Source: Micromonospora cremea
Lineage (GTDB): Bacteria > Actinomycetota > Actinomycetes > Mycobacteriales > Micromonosporaceae
Length of the DNA: 64,000 nucleotides
Direction: 5' to 3'
Assembly (NCBI RefSeq): GCF_900143515.1
Contig: NZ_FSQT01000002.1
Span: 4,093,501 to 4,157,500, forward strand
How positions within the stretch are numbered: position 1 is the stretch's first letter; every line of letters starts with the position of its first letter. The notes under the pieces are model-generated. The model saw nothing but the letters and a program-made list of their open reading frames with translations. It had not been told where the DNA came from and did no database searches. Both the position numbers and the translations under genes were made by a program. Shown here one piece after another: positions 1 through 9,971 of the stretch.

Positions 1-1220
1 ACCGGGCGCTGACTCCCGAGGCGGCCCGGCTCTTCCGGCTCCTTCCCCTGCACCCGGCGGCGGAGCTGAGCACGGAGACGGCCGCCGCCCTGGGCGGTCT
101 GTCCCCGCGCTCGGCCCGCGGCCTGCTCGCCGAGCTGGGGGCACAACTGCTGGTCCAGCCCGCCGACGGCCGGTGGCGGATGCATGATCTGCTACGCGCC
201 TATGCCGTGGAGCTCGGGGAGGAGCACGACGACGCGGCCGAGCGGAACGCTGCCATCGAGCGGGTCTACGACTACTACCAGCTCACTGCGTACGCGGCGC
301 AGCTGCCCTTGCTGCCGCAGGTGCCGCTGCCTGAGCCGGAGCCGTCCGAGCACGGGGTCACCGGACGCGGCTTCACCGGCCGGGCCGACGCGATGGCCTG
401 GTTCGCCGCCGAGCAGCGGGTACTGACCGACATCGTCGAGCGAGCCAAGGAGCGCGGCCGGCCCCGCACGGCCTGGCGGATCGCGTTGGCCCTGCAGAAC
501 TTCTTTCAGGACACCGCGCAGTTCAAGCAGTGGGCGGAAGTCGTGAGCGCCGGTCTCGCGACGACCGGGGACGACCCCGCCGCTCAGGCCCTGCTGCATC
601 GCAGCCTCGCCGGCGCCTGCTACTTCCTGGCCGATCTCGACCGCGGGCTGTCACACCTGCAGCACGCCCGGGCGCTCTTCGACCGGCTCGGCCGGCGTGC
701 CGAGCAGGGCCACGTGGAGAACAACATCGCCGAGATCCGGCTGGACCAGAGGCGCTACCGCGAGGCGATCCGGCATGCCGAGGCCGCGCGGGCGCTCCTT
801 CGCGCCGAGGGCAACGTGCGCGGCGCCACCAACGCCCTGTTGCCCATCGCGCGGGCAAAGGGCTGGCTGGGCCGGCACGCCGAGGCGCTGGGCATGTTCG
901 TCGAGGCGCGGCGCCAGTTCGAGGCCCTCGGCGACCTGCACGGGGTGGGCACCGCCCAGACCTGGCTGGCGCACACGTACTCGATGATCGACGATCTGCC
1001 GCACGCGATGGCGACCTGGCAGCAGGCGATCGACACCTTCCGCGGCGCTCGGGCCCCCCACCACACCGCGGAGGTGCTGGTCTCCATCGGCGACTTTCAC
1101 TCCGCCAACGGCGATCCGGCCCTCGCCGCGCGGGCGTGGAGCGAGGCCCTCGCGGAGCTCGACGGAACGGACTCGCCGATGGCCCGGCGGATCCGCGACC
1201 GGCTGCTCTGGCACCGGTGA
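1..1220 (+). CDS. AfsR/SARP-like NB-ARC + TPR regulator, 3' part (5' end outside window)
   Basis: The reading frame is open from base 3 and ends at TGA 1218-1220, so the N-terminus lies upstream. The first ~65 visible residues resemble the winged-helix region behind an NB-ARC ATPase (LTPEAARLFRLLPLHP, then MHDLLRAYA), as in AfsR/BTAD-type STAND regulators. The rest is helical TPR-like repeats (LALQNFFQ, ENNIAEIRLDQRRYREAI, TAQTWLAHTYSM). Known members bind ATP and act as signal-responsive transcription factors. The DNA-binding and P-loop parts are not visible, so the exact subclass is open. A GC-rich hairpin follows the stop. Confidence 0.75.
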   Translation, partial: RALTPEAARLFRLLPLHPAAELSTETAAALGGLSPRSARGLLAELGAQLLVQPADGRWRMHDLLRAYAVELGEEHDDAAERNAAIERVYDYYQLTAYAAQLPLLPQVPLPEPEPSEHGVTGRGFTGRADAMAWFAAEQRVLTDIVERAKERGRPRTAWRIALALQNFFQDTAQFKQWAEVVSAGLATTGDDPAAQALLHRSLAGACYFLADLDRGLSHLQHARALFDRLGRRAEQGHVENNIAEIRLDQRRYREAIRHAEAARALLRAEGNVRGATNALLPIARAKGWLGRHAEALGMFVEARRQFEALGDLHGVGTAQTWLAHTYSMIDDLPHAMATWQQAIDTFRGARAPHHTAEVLVSIGDFHSANGDPALAARAWSEALAELDGTDSPMARRIRDRLLWHR

Positions 1221-1226
1221 CCCGGA

Positions 1227-1249
1227 CGCGGCGCCGGTGAGGCGCCGCG
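1227..1249. terminator. GC-rich hairpin between convergent genes
   Basis: CGCGGCGCC, loop GGTGA, GGCGCCGCG: a perfect 9-bp stem lying between the regulator stop at 1220 and the convergent protease stop at 1262. There is no T-run, as is common for actinobacterial terminators. Probably bidirectional. Confidence 0.5.
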
Positions 1250-1261
1250 CCCGGGGCAGCC

Positions 1262-4200
1262 TCAGTACCGGTAGGCGCGGATCACGGTCTGCTTGACCGT
1301 GTTACCGCTGGTGTCCGTCGCAGCGGAGCGCAGCGAGACGAAGCCGGTGCCGGCCGGGTTGCGCACCCAGGCGACCGCCTTCTCGCCCGACCGCTGCACG
1401 GGCAGCTGCCGCCAGGTCTTGCCTTCGTCGAAGGACGCCTCGACGCTCAGGGTCCTGGTTCGGCCCGGCGCCGCCCCGACCTGACGGTCGAGCGAGACCG
1501 GGATGGCGAACAGCCGGTTGGCCGGCGCCCGGTTGTCGATGTCGAGCTCCGGGGTGTACCGGATCGCCGTCATCGGCAGCTTCACCAGGTCGCCGTCGCT
1601 CACGTGTGCGGACTTGAAGGTCCACTCCGCGTCGACCACGGTGGACAGGCTGAAGGCCGGGTCGCTGCGGAAGGTCGCTGCCAGCCGGTAGTCACCCTTC
1701 TCGGCGGGCACGTCCCACGTCCAGGGCGTCTGGTTCGCGTCGCCGATCTTGACCCCGTTGCGGTAGAGGTCCACCTGCACGCTGCCACCGACGACGTGCC
1801 GGAAGCCCATGTGCCCGGCGCCGTCACCGTGCAGCGGCCCCGGCCCGCCCATCGTGTCGCCCCAGTAGCGGGTGGCGAACTGCTGGCCGAAGTTCGGCTC
1901 CGGGAAGACCGGGCCGGCCACCGCGTTGGCCCACTTCACGTCGTACGTGCGCCCGGGCCGGAAGCTGGTCCACGCCGACTCGTAGTACGTGTACCCCGGC
2001 TGGCCCGAGGTCGACTGCCACACCGCCTTCTTGTCCTGGTTGTAGTACTCGGTGATGGTGCTCGGCACGTCGTAGGTGAAGCTCGGCGGGCCTACGCGCT
2101 CGGTGCGGTAGACCGGCGAGTTGCCGGGCGCGTGTGCGCGCGCGAGCCGCGCAACCGGCACGTCGGCCACGTCCGCGCTGACCTGGGAGCGGACCGTGGC
2201 GAAGTCGCCCGCGCGCAGCTTGCGGTTCAGCCCGGTCATCATCTTCTGCGGCTCGTAGAGGTAGACCCGGTAGACGTACGGGCTGTTGTGCAGGCTGCCG
2301 TCCTGGGCCACCTGGCCCCACATCCCGTTGACGTAGGAGACGAAGCCGGGCGTCTTGCCGGCCCCGATCTGCGCGGTCCGCACGTGGTCGAAGGGGACGT
2401 TCATCAGCACGCCGAACGGGTCGTTGCTGCCCCAGATCTGCGGCTCCTCGGTCCGGATCGTCCAGCCGGACTCCTGGAAGACCGCGGTGGCCTCCGGGTT
2501 CGGCACCGACACCGCGATCGGCTTCGCCAGGCGGGTGTCCATGGTGAGCGCCTGGTCCGTGGTCAGGTCGAGGCTCGGGCGCACCAGCGAAGTGATGGTC
2601 GGGAAGCCCGGGTCATTGCTCACCATGTAGGTCTGGACCAGGTAGCGGCCCGCGCGGACGCGGTACGTGGTGGCCGTGGGGTCGCCGAGCTCCAGGAGGG
2701 TCTGCCGGTCCAGGTCGGTCAGGACGGTCACCCAGCCCTGGTCCGCCCTGGGGGCGCCACCGTCCGGCCCGACGAGCTTGAGGGTCAGCTGGTGGCGGGC
2801 GATGTCGAGCGCGACCGGGGTCTGCACCTGCGTACCGTCGCCGGTGGCGGTCACCTCACCGCCGAAGTAGCGGTCGGGCAGGCCGGTGCCGGCCTGCACC
2901 GTGACCGTCACGGTGGCCGTGCCGCCGGCCGGGACCGTCACCGAGGAGGCGCTGAGGCTGAACAGGCCGGCCGGTGCCGGGGCGCCGTCGGCGTCCTTCG
3001 CGGCGAGAGAGACAGCCAGGGTGAGCGCGGACGAGCCGCTGTTCGCGTACGTGACGGTGCGCTGCTGCGCAGCGGTGGTCCGCTCGAAGGCGACGCTGAC
3101 CGGGCTCGCCGTGACGGTCTGCTGGATCGCCCGGGCGACGTCGAGGAAGCCCGCGCCCTGCTCGTAGACACCGATGCCGGCGTTCGGCTGGGCGGCCGCC
3201 ATCAGCGTGGACTTGATCCGCTCAGGCGTCCAGTCCGGGTGCTGCTGGGTCAGGATCGCTGCCGCGCCGGCCACGTGCGGAGTGGCCATCGAGGTGCCGT
3301 TGAGGCTGGCGTACTGCGGGTTCTCGTCGCTCGGCCACAGGTCGGAGATCGAGCTGCGGGCGGCGACGATGCCGACGCCGGGCGCGGTGACGTCCGGCTT
3401 GATGCCGGCGTCGCCCGCGCGCGGACCCCGTCCCGAGAACTCGGCCAGCTCGCCCGTCTTGGTCACGGCGCCCACGGTCAGCGCCTCAGCAACGGAGCCG
3501 GGCGAATCCACGGTGGACTCGCCGGCCATTCCGTTGTTGCCCGCGGCGACGACGAAGAGCACGCCGTAGCGGTGAGTGAGGTCGGTCAGGGCCGCCTCGA
3601 TCGGGTCGGTCCCCGGGCTGTCCGGGCCGCCGAGGCTCATGTTGGCGACCTTGACGCCCTGCTGGGCCGCCCAGGTCATGCCGGCCAGGATCGCCGACTC
3701 CGGGCAGCCCTCTGCGACGCAGACCTTGGCGCTGTAGAGGGTCGCGCCGGGCGCCATGCCCTTGTAGCGGCCCTGCGAGGCGGCTCCGTTGCCGGCGATG
3801 GTGGAGGCGACGTGGGTGCCGTGGCCAACCCGGTCGAGGGCGTCCGGGTCGGCGGTGAAGTTCTCCGCGGCGGCGACGTGACCGGCCAGGTCGGGGTGGG
3901 TCTGGTCGATGCCGGTGTCGATCACGCCGACCTTCACCCCCGTACCCGTCCAGCCGGCCTGCCAGGCCTGCGGCGCGCCGGTCATCGGGACGCTGACGTC
4001 AAGGCTGGGCTGGCGCAGCCCGTCGAGCCAGATCTTCTCGAACCCGGCCCGCAGTTTGCGCTCGGTGCCACCCTCGGTGGACGTGAGGTTGTTCCAGAAG
4101 GACACCGCGTCCGCGCGGTTCTCCGCGACAGCGCTCGCCCCGGAGAGCTCCCGGGTGGTCCGGGCGCCGGTGAGGCCAGCGGGGGCGGCACCGCCGTGCT

Positions 4201-4600
4201 GGACGATGAGCGGCAGGGTGGCCCGGGTGTCGTCGTAACCGAAGCGGACCAGCGTCGAGATGTCGAAGAGCCGCTCGTCGAGCTTGCCCCGGTTGAGCAG
4301 GCCGACGGCGTCGGCGGGGATGACCCGCACGTCCTCGCCGGCGCTGTGGGTGATGAACGGGATCCGTTCCCGTCCCTTGCCCGGCACGACGTCGACAGCC
4401 GTCTGGCCGTCCACGGTGCTGAGGTGGACGGTGTCGCCGGTGAGCAGGGTGACCGTCCGGGGCTTGGACGCGACCGTGGGTGTGGTCGCCGGCTTCGCGG
4501 CCCGGGGCTGCGCCGATGCCGGCGCACCACCCGGAGCCACCGCCGAGACGCCCAGCACCACCAGTGCCAGCGCCGATAACTTGCGAACTGAACGCATCAT
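1262..4600 (-). CDS. Secreted S8 family subtilisin-like serine protease (paralogue 1)
   Basis: 1112 residues. A Sec signal peptide (MRSVRKLSALALVVLG, cut near ASA-QP at ~30) is followed by a propeptide-like region beginning TVTLLTGDTVHL. The S8 catalytic domain has Asp ~228 (VGVIDTGID), His ~260 (GHGTHVAST), oxyanion Asn ~355 (AAGNNG) and Ser ~437 (NGTSMATPHVAG). The C-terminal ~600 residues look like beta-rich Ig-like/jelly-roll domains. The product is an exported protease for extracellular proteins or peptides; the substrate is unknown. Two ATGs are adjacent, and the second (4597) has better spacing from AGGGA. A paralogue lies at 17384-20614. Confidence 0.93.
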   Translation of the reverse strand: MMRSVRKLSALALVVLGVSAVAPGGAPASAQPRAAKPATTPTVASKPRTVTLLTGDTVHLSTVDGQTAVDVVPGKGRERIPFITHSAGEDVRVIPADAVGLLNRGKLDERLFDISTLVRFGYDDTRATLPLIVQHGGAAPAGLTGARTTRELSGASAVAENRADAVSFWNNLTSTEGGTERKLRAGFEKIWLDGLRQPSLDVSVPMTGAPQAWQAGWTGTGVKVGVIDTGIDQTHPDLAGHVAAAENFTADPDALDRVGHGTHVASTIAGNGAASQGRYKGMAPGATLYSAKVCVAEGCPESAILAGMTWAAQQGVKVANMSLGGPDSPGTDPIEAALTDLTHRYGVLFVVAAGNNGMAGESTVDSPGSVAEALTVGAVTKTGELAEFSGRGPRAGDAGIKPDVTAPGVGIVAARSSISDLWPSDENPQYASLNGTSMATPHVAGAAAILTQQHPDWTPERIKSTLMAAAQPNAGIGVYEQGAGFLDVARAIQQTVTASPVSVAFERTTAAQQRTVTYANSGSSALTLAVSLAAKDADGAPAPAGLFSLSASSVTVPAGGTATVTVTVQAGTGLPDRYFGGEVTATGDGTQVQTPVALDIARHQLTLKLVGPDGGAPRADQGWVTVLTDLDRQTLLELGDPTATTYRVRAGRYLVQTYMVSNDPGFPTITSLVRPSLDLTTDQALTMDTRLAKPIAVSVPNPEATAVFQESGWTIRTEEPQIWGSNDPFGVLMNVPFDHVRTAQIGAGKTPGFVSYVNGMWGQVAQDGSLHNSPYVYRVYLYEPQKMMTGLNRKLRAGDFATVRSQVSADVADVPVARLARAHAPGNSPVYRTERVGPPSFTYDVPSTITEYYNQDKKAVWQSTSGQPGYTYYESAWTSFRPGRTYDVKWANAVAGPVFPEPNFGQQFATRYWGDTMGGPGPLHGDGAGHMGFRHVVGGSVQVDLYRNGVKIGDANQTPWTWDVPAEKGDYRLAATFRSDPAFSLSTVVDAEWTFKSAHVSDGDLVKLPMTAIRYTPELDIDNRAPANRLFAIPVSLDRQVGAAPGRTRTLSVEASFDEGKTWRQLPVQRSGEKAVAWVRNPAGTGFVSLRSAATDTSGNTVKQTVIRAYRY

Positions 4601-4651
4601 TCTCCCTGGATGAACTCGAGAGGTATCCAGGTGCTCCGGACGTGACCGGCA

Positions 4652-4683
4652 GGTGAAAGTTCACCCCGAGTGACGTGTGTCAC
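4652..4683. promoter_or_regulatory. Two short palindromes upstream of protease 1
   Basis: GGTGAA-AG-TTCACC at 4652-4665 and GTGAC-GTGT-GTCAC at 4670-4683 lie 52-83 bp upstream of the protease start (4600), in the 166-bp gap before the DUF1801 gene. Both have the shape of dimer-binding operators. The regulator is not known. Confidence 0.35.
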
Positions 4684-4766
4684 AGCGGTTGGGTCTCCTG
4701 CGGGTGCTGCTCAGCGGGAGGTCGGCGTAGGCGAGTCCGAACTCCCGCTGGGAAGCGACCGCGGTC

Positions 4767-5225
4767 TCAGCTCACCGCCTGCTTCACGAGCGCGCCGATC
4801 CGCGCCTCGTCGTCGGCCGTCAGCTCGGTCAGCGCGAAGTAGCACGACCACATGGTGCCCTCGTCGAGGTTCGCCTGGTCACTGAAGCCGAGCGTCGCGT
4901 ACCGAGTCTTGAACTTCGCCGCGCTCTGGAAGAAGCAGACCACCTTGCCGTCGCGGGCGTACGCGGGCATCCCGTACCACAGCTTCGGGGTGAGGACCGG
5001 CGCGTTGGCCTTGATCAAGGCGTGCAACCGCTCGGCGATCACCCGGTCGGACTCCGGCATCTCGGCGATCTTCGCGAGCACGTCGGGCTCCGTTTCGGCC
5101 TTGGCGCCCCGCCGGGCGCGCGTCTTCAGCTCCTTGGCGCGCTCCTTCATCGCGCCGCGCTCCTCCTCGGTGAAGCCGTCGTACTGCTCGCCGTTCGTGG
5201 TGGTGGTCTTCGTCGTGGTCGACAT
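4767..5225 (-). CDS. DUF1801 / YdhG-like protein
   Basis: 152 residues beginning [19 protein letters not shown]; this start is chosen because GGAAGG precedes it at good spacing, although the frame stays open further upstream. The core ([19 protein letters not shown], then [11 protein letters not shown]) matches the DUF1801 fold, a small cytosolic family related to frataxin-like iron-binding YdhG. The N-terminal ~45 residues are charged and lysine-rich. The biochemical role is not established. It is followed 82 bp upstream, on the same strand, by an AhpD-like gene, so co-transcription is possible. Confidence 0.8.
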   Translation of the reverse strand: MSTTTKTTTTNGEQYDGFTEEERGAMKERAKELKTRARRGAKAETEPDVLAKIAEMPESDRVIAERLHALIKANAPVLTPKLWYGMPAYARDGKVVCFFQSAAKFKTRYATLGFSDQANLDEGTMWSCYFALTELTADDEARIGALVKQAVS

Positions 5226-5307
5226 GTCAGAGGTCCTTCCGGTGACTGTGGCTTCGGGCGGTACTGGTCGGTGGGGTGGTTGCGGGTCGGTCCTGGTCAG
5301 GGACCGG

Positions 5308-5763
5308 TCACCACGTGCCCGCCTGCTGGCGGGTCGGCGCGTTGAGCCGGTTGAAGGCGTTGGTGATCGCGATGTGGAGCAGCAGCGCGGCAAGCTCCTT
5401 CTGGTCGAAGTGCTTGGCGGCCACGTCCCACAGCTGGTCCGGCACGGGGTCCGACTGGTCGGCGAGCCGGGTCACGGCCTCGGTCAGCGCCAGCGCGGCG
5501 CGCTCCTCGCCGCTGAACCAGGGCGTCTCCCGCCAGGCGGCGACGGCATGGACCTGGTCGGCGGTCGCACCGTGCTGGCGGGCCTGGTGGGCGCCCCCGG
5601 CCACACACGGGCCGCAGCCGTTGATCTGGCTGGCCCGCAGATGGCTCAGCGCCAACAGCTTGCCGTCCACCCCGGCGCCCGCGACGGCCCTGGTGACGGC
5701 CATCAGGGCCTCCATCGCGTCGGGGAGCAGAACCGCTGGGTTCGGCATGCGCTCGGTCGACAT
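5308..5763 (-). CDS. AhpD-like / carboxymuconolactone decarboxylase-family peroxidase
   Basis: 151 residues starting MSTERMPNP behind AAGGAG. It carries the AhpD signature [10 protein letters not shown]: the CxxC pair and following His that form the redox-active relay in alkylhydroperoxidases. The C-terminal [14 protein letters not shown] is typical of the CMD fold. It probably acts as a small cytosolic thiol peroxidase or disulfide reductase; substrate and electron donor are not evident. Downstream on the same strand is the DUF1801 gene. The divergent neighbour is the XRE-NB-ARC regulator, a possible controller by position only. Confidence 0.85.
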   Translation of the reverse strand: MSTERMPNPAVLLPDAMEALMAVTRAVAGAGVDGKLLALSHLRASQINGCGPCVAGGAHQARQHGATADQVHAVAAWRETPWFSGEERAALALTEAVTRLADQSDPVPDQLWDVAAKHFDQKELAALLLHIAITNAFNRLNAPTRQQAGTW

Positions 5764-5917
5764 CGCTTCTCCTTCGTCGTCGGTGTCTCTGACGGGAGTC
5801 ATCCGACCATCGGGGTGCCGGGGCACGCGCGGTCCGTGGGACACGGTGGGACAGCGAGACCCCTGTCCAGCAGCGCAAACGCATCGGCGATCCGCTCGCG
5901 CGGGCCGGGACGGTACG

Positions 5918-8176
5918 GTGTTGCAGGTGTCCAGCCCCCAGGAGCAACTGGTGGCTCAGCTGGCCCGGATCAAGGAGCTGAGCGGGCTCAGCCTGCGCGC
6001 CCTTGCCCGCGAGTCGGGTCTGAGCAGCTCGTCGATGTCCCGGTACCTGACCGGTCGGCTGGTGCCGCCGTGGGAGACCGTCGTGGCGCTGTGCCGGGCC
6101 GTGGGCCGCGACCCCCGGCCACTGCGCGCGGTGTGGGCCGAGGCGGCCAAGGCCGGCCCGGCACCCGTTCCGCGCCGCAACGACCTGCCGGCCGACCTGT
6201 TCGACTTCACCGGCCGGGAGGCGGAGTCCGCACTGGTCGAGGAGCTGCTGCGTACCGCCGGCGCGGTCGCGATCGACGGCATGGCGGGCGTGGGCAAGAC
6301 CAGCCTGGCCGTGCACGTGGCCCATCGGCTCGCCCCTACCTATCCGGACGGCGGGCTCTACCTCGACCTGCACGGCTTCACCCCGGGCCAGGAGCCGCTG
6401 GAGCCGCAGGCCGCGCTGGGCCGGCTGCTGGGCGCGTTGGACGTCACGCACCCGCCGGCCAGCGCCGCCGAACGCGCGGCGCTCTGGCGGTCGGAGCTGT
6501 CCCGCCGGCGGGCGCTCGTCGTGCTCGACAACGCGGTCGACGCGGAGCAGGTGCGCCCACTGCTGCCCGGCGCGGGAAAGTCGACGGTCCTGATCACCAG
6601 CCGCCACCGGCTGGTCAGCCTGGACGGGGTGCCGCCGGTGTCCCTGGAGCCACTGCCCGACGGCGACGCGGCGCACCTGTTCGGCCGGGCGGCCGGGCTC
6701 GCGCTCAGCGAGGAGGAAGCGGTCGGCCAGGTGCTGCGGCAGTGCGGCGGGCTTCCGCTGGCGCTACGGATGGCCGGCGCGCGGCTTCGCCACCGCCCGG
6801 GCTGGACGGTGGCGGTGCTGGCCGAGCGGCTGCGCGACACGACAAACCGCTTCGACTCCGTGTTCGGCATGTCGCTCCAGCAGCTCGACGCCGTCCAGCG
6901 CCGCATGTTCCGGCTACTGGGCGTGCTGCCGGGCGCCGACTTCGACGCGGCGGTGGCCGGCGCGCTCGCCGACATGCCGCCCGAGCGGTTCGGCGCGGTG
7001 CTGGAGGAACTGGTCGACGCCCACCTGATCCAGGAGCTTGCGCCCGGGCGGTACCGGATGCACGACCTGATCCGGCAGTACGCGGCAGACATCGCCGCCG
7101 ACGAGGAGCCGCAGGCTGACGCCGCCCTGCGCCGGGTCCTGAGGCACTATCTGGCGCAGGCGGTCGCCCACGATCGGACGCTGCCCTCGCCGTACCGTAA
7201 AGAGCATTCGCCGGGCGATCCGGCGAAGGCCATGGCCTGGTTCGACCTCGAGTACGTCAACCTGGTCGCCTGTTTCGACGCCGCCGTGCGGCTCGGCATG
7301 GACGAGGTGGTGGCCGACCTGCCACAGGCCATGCGGGTGTGGTTCTTCCGGCACCGGGGCACCGACGACCAGGCACGCCTGCTCGAAGCCGCCGCGGCCG
7401 CCGCGGCACGTCTCGGCCGCGACCAGCAGCGGGCTTCGCTGCTGGCGGACCTCGGCTTCGCCCGTGCCGCCGCCGGACGCCTCGCCGAGGCGCTCTCCGC
7501 CTACGAACTGGCCGAGCAGTCCGGGCCGGTCGACGACGACCTCGCAGCTGGTCTGGCGCTGCGCATCGGCCTCGTCCGCCGGGATCTCGGCGACCCCGAA
7601 GCGGCGCAACTGCGCTTCCGGCGAGCGCGCGAGCTGTTCGAGAAGATCGGGCGCCGCGCCGGGCAGTCCCAGGCGCTGGCCTTCGACGGATGGGTGACAC
7701 TTCAGCTCGGGCGGCACGGCGAAGCCGTCGAACTCGCCCGGGCGTCCGTCGCCCTGGCCGACGGGCCTGCCCAGATCACCGGGCTGGTCACCCTCGGCGT
7801 CGCGCTGGCATCGCACGACCCGGCCGAGTCGTTGCGGACGCTGCACGACGCGTTGCGGCTGTCCGAGCAGAACAACCTCCAACACAACCAGGCGTGGTGC
7901 CACAACTATCTCGGCGTCGCGCTGCGGGTCATGGGTTCACCCGAGGAGGCTCTCGAACACCACCGGCGCGCCTTCGAGCTGCTGGAACCGCTGGCCGAGA
8001 TGCAGTTGGAGATCGACTGCCTGCACGCCTACGCCGAGACGTGCCGTGTGGCGGGTCGCTGTGACGAGGCGCTGGCGCTGCTCGACCGGACCATCGAGCT
8101 CGCGCGTGAGCTGGGCCGGCCGCACGACGAGCAGCTCGCGAGCGCGGCGCGGGAAGCCGTGCGCGCCGGCTGCTGA
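5918..8176 (+). CDS. XRE-type HTH + NB-ARC ATPase + TPR regulator (STAND protein)
   Basis: About 752 residues. The N-terminal HTH (~10-75: LARIKELSGLSLRALARES, SSSSMSRYLTGRLVPPWETV) is followed by an NB-ARC domain with P-loop GMAGVGKTS, a Walker B-like RRALVVLDNA, GLPL, and the MHDLIRQYA winged-helix signature. The C-terminal ~350 residues form TPR repeats. Such proteins are ATP-gated signal-sensing transcription regulators in actinomycetes. GTG 5918 is taken because GGGA sits ~8 nt upstream; TTG 5921 and GTG 5927 are alternatives. Its stop is 4 bp from the convergent oxidoreductase stop. Target genes are unknown; the divergent AhpD/DUF1801 genes are the nearest candidates. Confidence 0.85.
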   Translation: MLQVSSPQEQLVAQLARIKELSGLSLRALARESGLSSSSMSRYLTGRLVPPWETVVALCRAVGRDPRPLRAVWAEAAKAGPAPVPRRNDLPADLFDFTGREAESALVEELLRTAGAVAIDGMAGVGKTSLAVHVAHRLAPTYPDGGLYLDLHGFTPGQEPLEPQAALGRLLGALDVTHPPASAAERAALWRSELSRRRALVVLDNAVDAEQVRPLLPGAGKSTVLITSRHRLVSLDGVPPVSLEPLPDGDAAHLFGRAAGLALSEEEAVGQVLRQCGGLPLALRMAGARLRHRPGWTVAVLAERLRDTTNRFDSVFGMSLQQLDAVQRRMFRLLGVLPGADFDAAVAGALADMPPERFGAVLEELVDAHLIQELAPGRYRMHDLIRQYAADIAADEEPQADAALRRVLRHYLAQAVAHDRTLPSPYRKEHSPGDPAKAMAWFDLEYVNLVACFDAAVRLGMDEVVADLPQAMRVWFFRHRGTDDQARLLEAAAAAAARLGRDQQRASLLADLGFARAAAGRLAEALSAYELAEQSGPVDDDLAAGLALRIGLVRRDLGDPEAAQLRFRRARELFEKIGRRAGQSQALAFDGWVTLQLGRHGEAVELARASVALADGPAQITGLVTLGVALASHDPAESLRTLHDALRLSEQNNLQHNQAWCHNYLGVALRVMGSPEEALEHHRRAFELLEPLAEMQLEIDCLHAYAETCRVAGRCDEALALLDRTIELARELGRPHDEQLASAAREAVRAGC

Positions 8177-8180
8177 CGCG

Positions 8181-8897
8181 CTACGCCGCGTCCTGGGACG
8201 TCGAGAATCGCGCAGCGGCAATGATCCGTCCACGCTCCGACTCGGGAAAACGGTCGAGCATGGCCCGCACCTCGTCAGCGCTCACGTTGGCGCCGAACAA
8301 CTCGCTGCCTGGTTCGAGCCGGACGCCCTCGGCGAGCGGACCGGCAACGACCGGATCGAAGCCGAGCGCGTCGACGAGGGACGCGGCCACCGCGAGATCG
8401 GCGGCGTCGTCGCCAGCGATCGCGATGGCCTTGCGACCGGCCGCTCCAGCCGGTCGCGCCTCATCCTCAAGGTCGTGGTACCCCATGTGGTTGAACGCCT
8501 TGACGATGCGGGCGCCGGACAGGAAGGCCCGGACGGTCTCGCTCGACGAGGTGCGCGGGTTGGTGAGGTCGTCGCGGATGCCGTCGACCTCCCACCAGTA
8601 GTTCATCGCGTCGATCACGAGCTTGCCGCGCAACGCCTCGGCGGGAACGCTGCGGTACTTGCCCAGCGGGAGAGCGAGGATGACGATGTCGGCGGCGGCC
8701 GCGGCGTCGACCGCGGTCGTGGCGACCGCTCCGGGTGTGAGCACCTCGACGGTGAGGGCGATCTTCGCCGGGTCGCCGGAGCCGGCGACGAGCACCCGAT
8801 AGCCGGCGGCGACGGCGAGCCGGGCGAGCACGGTGCCCACCTTGCCGGCGCCGAGGACAGCGATGGTCTGTGGCCTGTTCCGGCCGTTGCCGTTCAT
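8181..8897 (-). CDS. F420-dependent NADP oxidoreductase-like (NAD(P)-binding) protein
   Basis: 238 residues. The N-terminal Rossmann motif is [13 protein letters not shown], followed by [13 protein letters not shown] and [10 protein letters not shown], the pattern of the F420-dependent NADP reductase (Fno)/ProC-like fold. Fno exchanges hydride between NADPH and coenzyme F420; many relatives have lost that function, so the exact reaction is uncertain. It lies 42 bp downstream of two LLM flavin-type oxidoreductases on the same strand, which would fit reduced-cofactor supply for them. Confidence 0.75.
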   Translation of the reverse strand: MNGNGRNRPQTIAVLGAGKVGTVLARLAVAAGYRVLVAGSGDPAKIALTVEVLTPGAVATTAVDAAAAADIVILALPLGKYRSVPAEALRGKLVIDAMNYWWEVDGIRDDLTNPRTSSSETVRAFLSGARIVKAFNHMGYHDLEDEARPAGAAGRKAIAIAGDDAADLAVAASLVDALGFDPVVAGPLAEGVRLEPGSELFGANVSADEVRAMLDRFPESERGRIIAAARFSTSQDAA

Positions 8898-8939
8898 GTC
8901 TTCCTTCCGGGGTGCCGATGCGGCGTTCGTGGGGACGGG

Positions 8940-9971
8940 TCAGCTGGCCAAAATGTCACGGACCATGGGGATCACCTTGGTGCCGTACAGCTCCACCGCG
9001 CGCATGCGGGCACTGACCGGCTGCGCTCCGGCCGTGTAGATGAGATCGAAGCGGCCCACGCCGACGCTGCGGATCGCCCGAGCGATGCGGCGGGCCACGG
9101 TCTCCGGTGAGCCGATGTAGAGCGAGCCGTGCTCCACCTCGGCGTCGAACTCCTGGCGACGGATTGCCGGCCAGCCCCGCAGCCGGCCGATCCGGTCCCG
9201 CATGACCCGGTAGTGCGGCCAGTACAGCTCCTTCGCCTCCTCGTCGGTGTCGGCGATGAAGCCGGGGGAGTGCATCCCGACCGGGTGCGCGGTCGTGCCG
9301 AGCTGCTCGGCCGCCCGCCGGTAGAGGTCGATGTAGGGCGCGAAGCGTTCGGGAGCCCCGCCGATGATGGCGAGCATGAGCGGGAGGCCGTACTGGGCGG
9401 TGCGCACGACCGACTGCGGCGAGCCGCCGACGCCCACCCAGGTGGTGAGGTGCCCAGACTCGGTCTTCGGGAAGACGTCCGCGTTCTCCAGCGGAGCGCG
9501 CTTCGTGCCGCTCCAGGTGACCGGCTGCTCGTCCAGCAGCTTCACGAACAGTTCGATCTTCTCCTCGAACAGCACGTCGTAGTCGCGCAGGTCGTAGCCG
9601 AACAGGGGGAAGGACTCGGTGAACGAGCCGCGACCGAGGATGACCTCGGCCCGGCCGTGCGACAGCGCGTCGACGGTCGCGAAGCGCTGGAACACCCGGA
9701 CCGGGTCGTCCGAGCTCAGCACGGTCACCCCGGAGGCGAGCCGGATCCGCGACGTGCGGGTGGCGATACCGGCCAGCACGGTTTCCGGCGTCGATACGGA
9801 ATATTCGGGCCGGTGGTGCTCGCCGAGGGCGATGACGTCGACGCCGAGCTGGTCGGCCAGCACCGCCTCGTCGACGACCTGTCGGATCGCCGCCGCGTAG
9901 GAGATGGGCTTCCCGGCGTCGTCCTCCGGTACGTCGCCAAAGGTGTCGAGGCCGAACTCGAGGTCAGACAT
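8940..9971 (-). CDS. LLM class flavin/F420-dependent oxidoreductase A
   Basis: 343 residues starting MSDLEFGLDTFGDV, with GGAG upstream. It shows luciferase-like monooxygenase TIM-barrel features: ADQLGVDVIALGEHHRPEY, TSRIRLASGVTVLSSDDPVR, HGRAEVILGRGSF and TWVGVGGSPQSV. These enzymes use FMNH2 or F420H2 for monooxygenation or hydride transfer; the substrate is unknown. It overlaps the stop of LLM enzyme B by 8 nt, so the two are translationally coupled. Both lie under the divergent promoter facing a MarR gene. Confidence 0.88.
   Translation of the reverse strand: MSDLEFGLDTFGDVPEDDAGKPISYAAAIRQVVDEAVLADQLGVDVIALGEHHRPEYSVSTPETVLAGIATRTSRIRLASGVTVLSSDDPVRVFQRFATVDALSHGRAEVILGRGSFTESFPLFGYDLRDYDVLFEEKIELFVKLLDEQPVTWSGTKRAPLENADVFPKTESGHLTTWVGVGGSPQSVVRTAQYGLPLMLAIIGGAPERFAPYIDLYRRAAEQLGTTAHPVGMHSPGFIADTDEEAKELYWPHYRVMRDRIGRLRGWPAIRRQEFDAEVEHGSLYIGSPETVARRIARAIRSVGVGRFDLIYTAGAQPVSARMRAVELYGTKVIPMVRDILAS

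Noticed and set aside
1604..4579. Plus-strand open frame of ~990 codons opposite protease 1
   Set aside because: High GC keeps the antisense frame open; the translation is Arg/Gly/Val-rich without domains, while the minus strand has a complete S8 protease.
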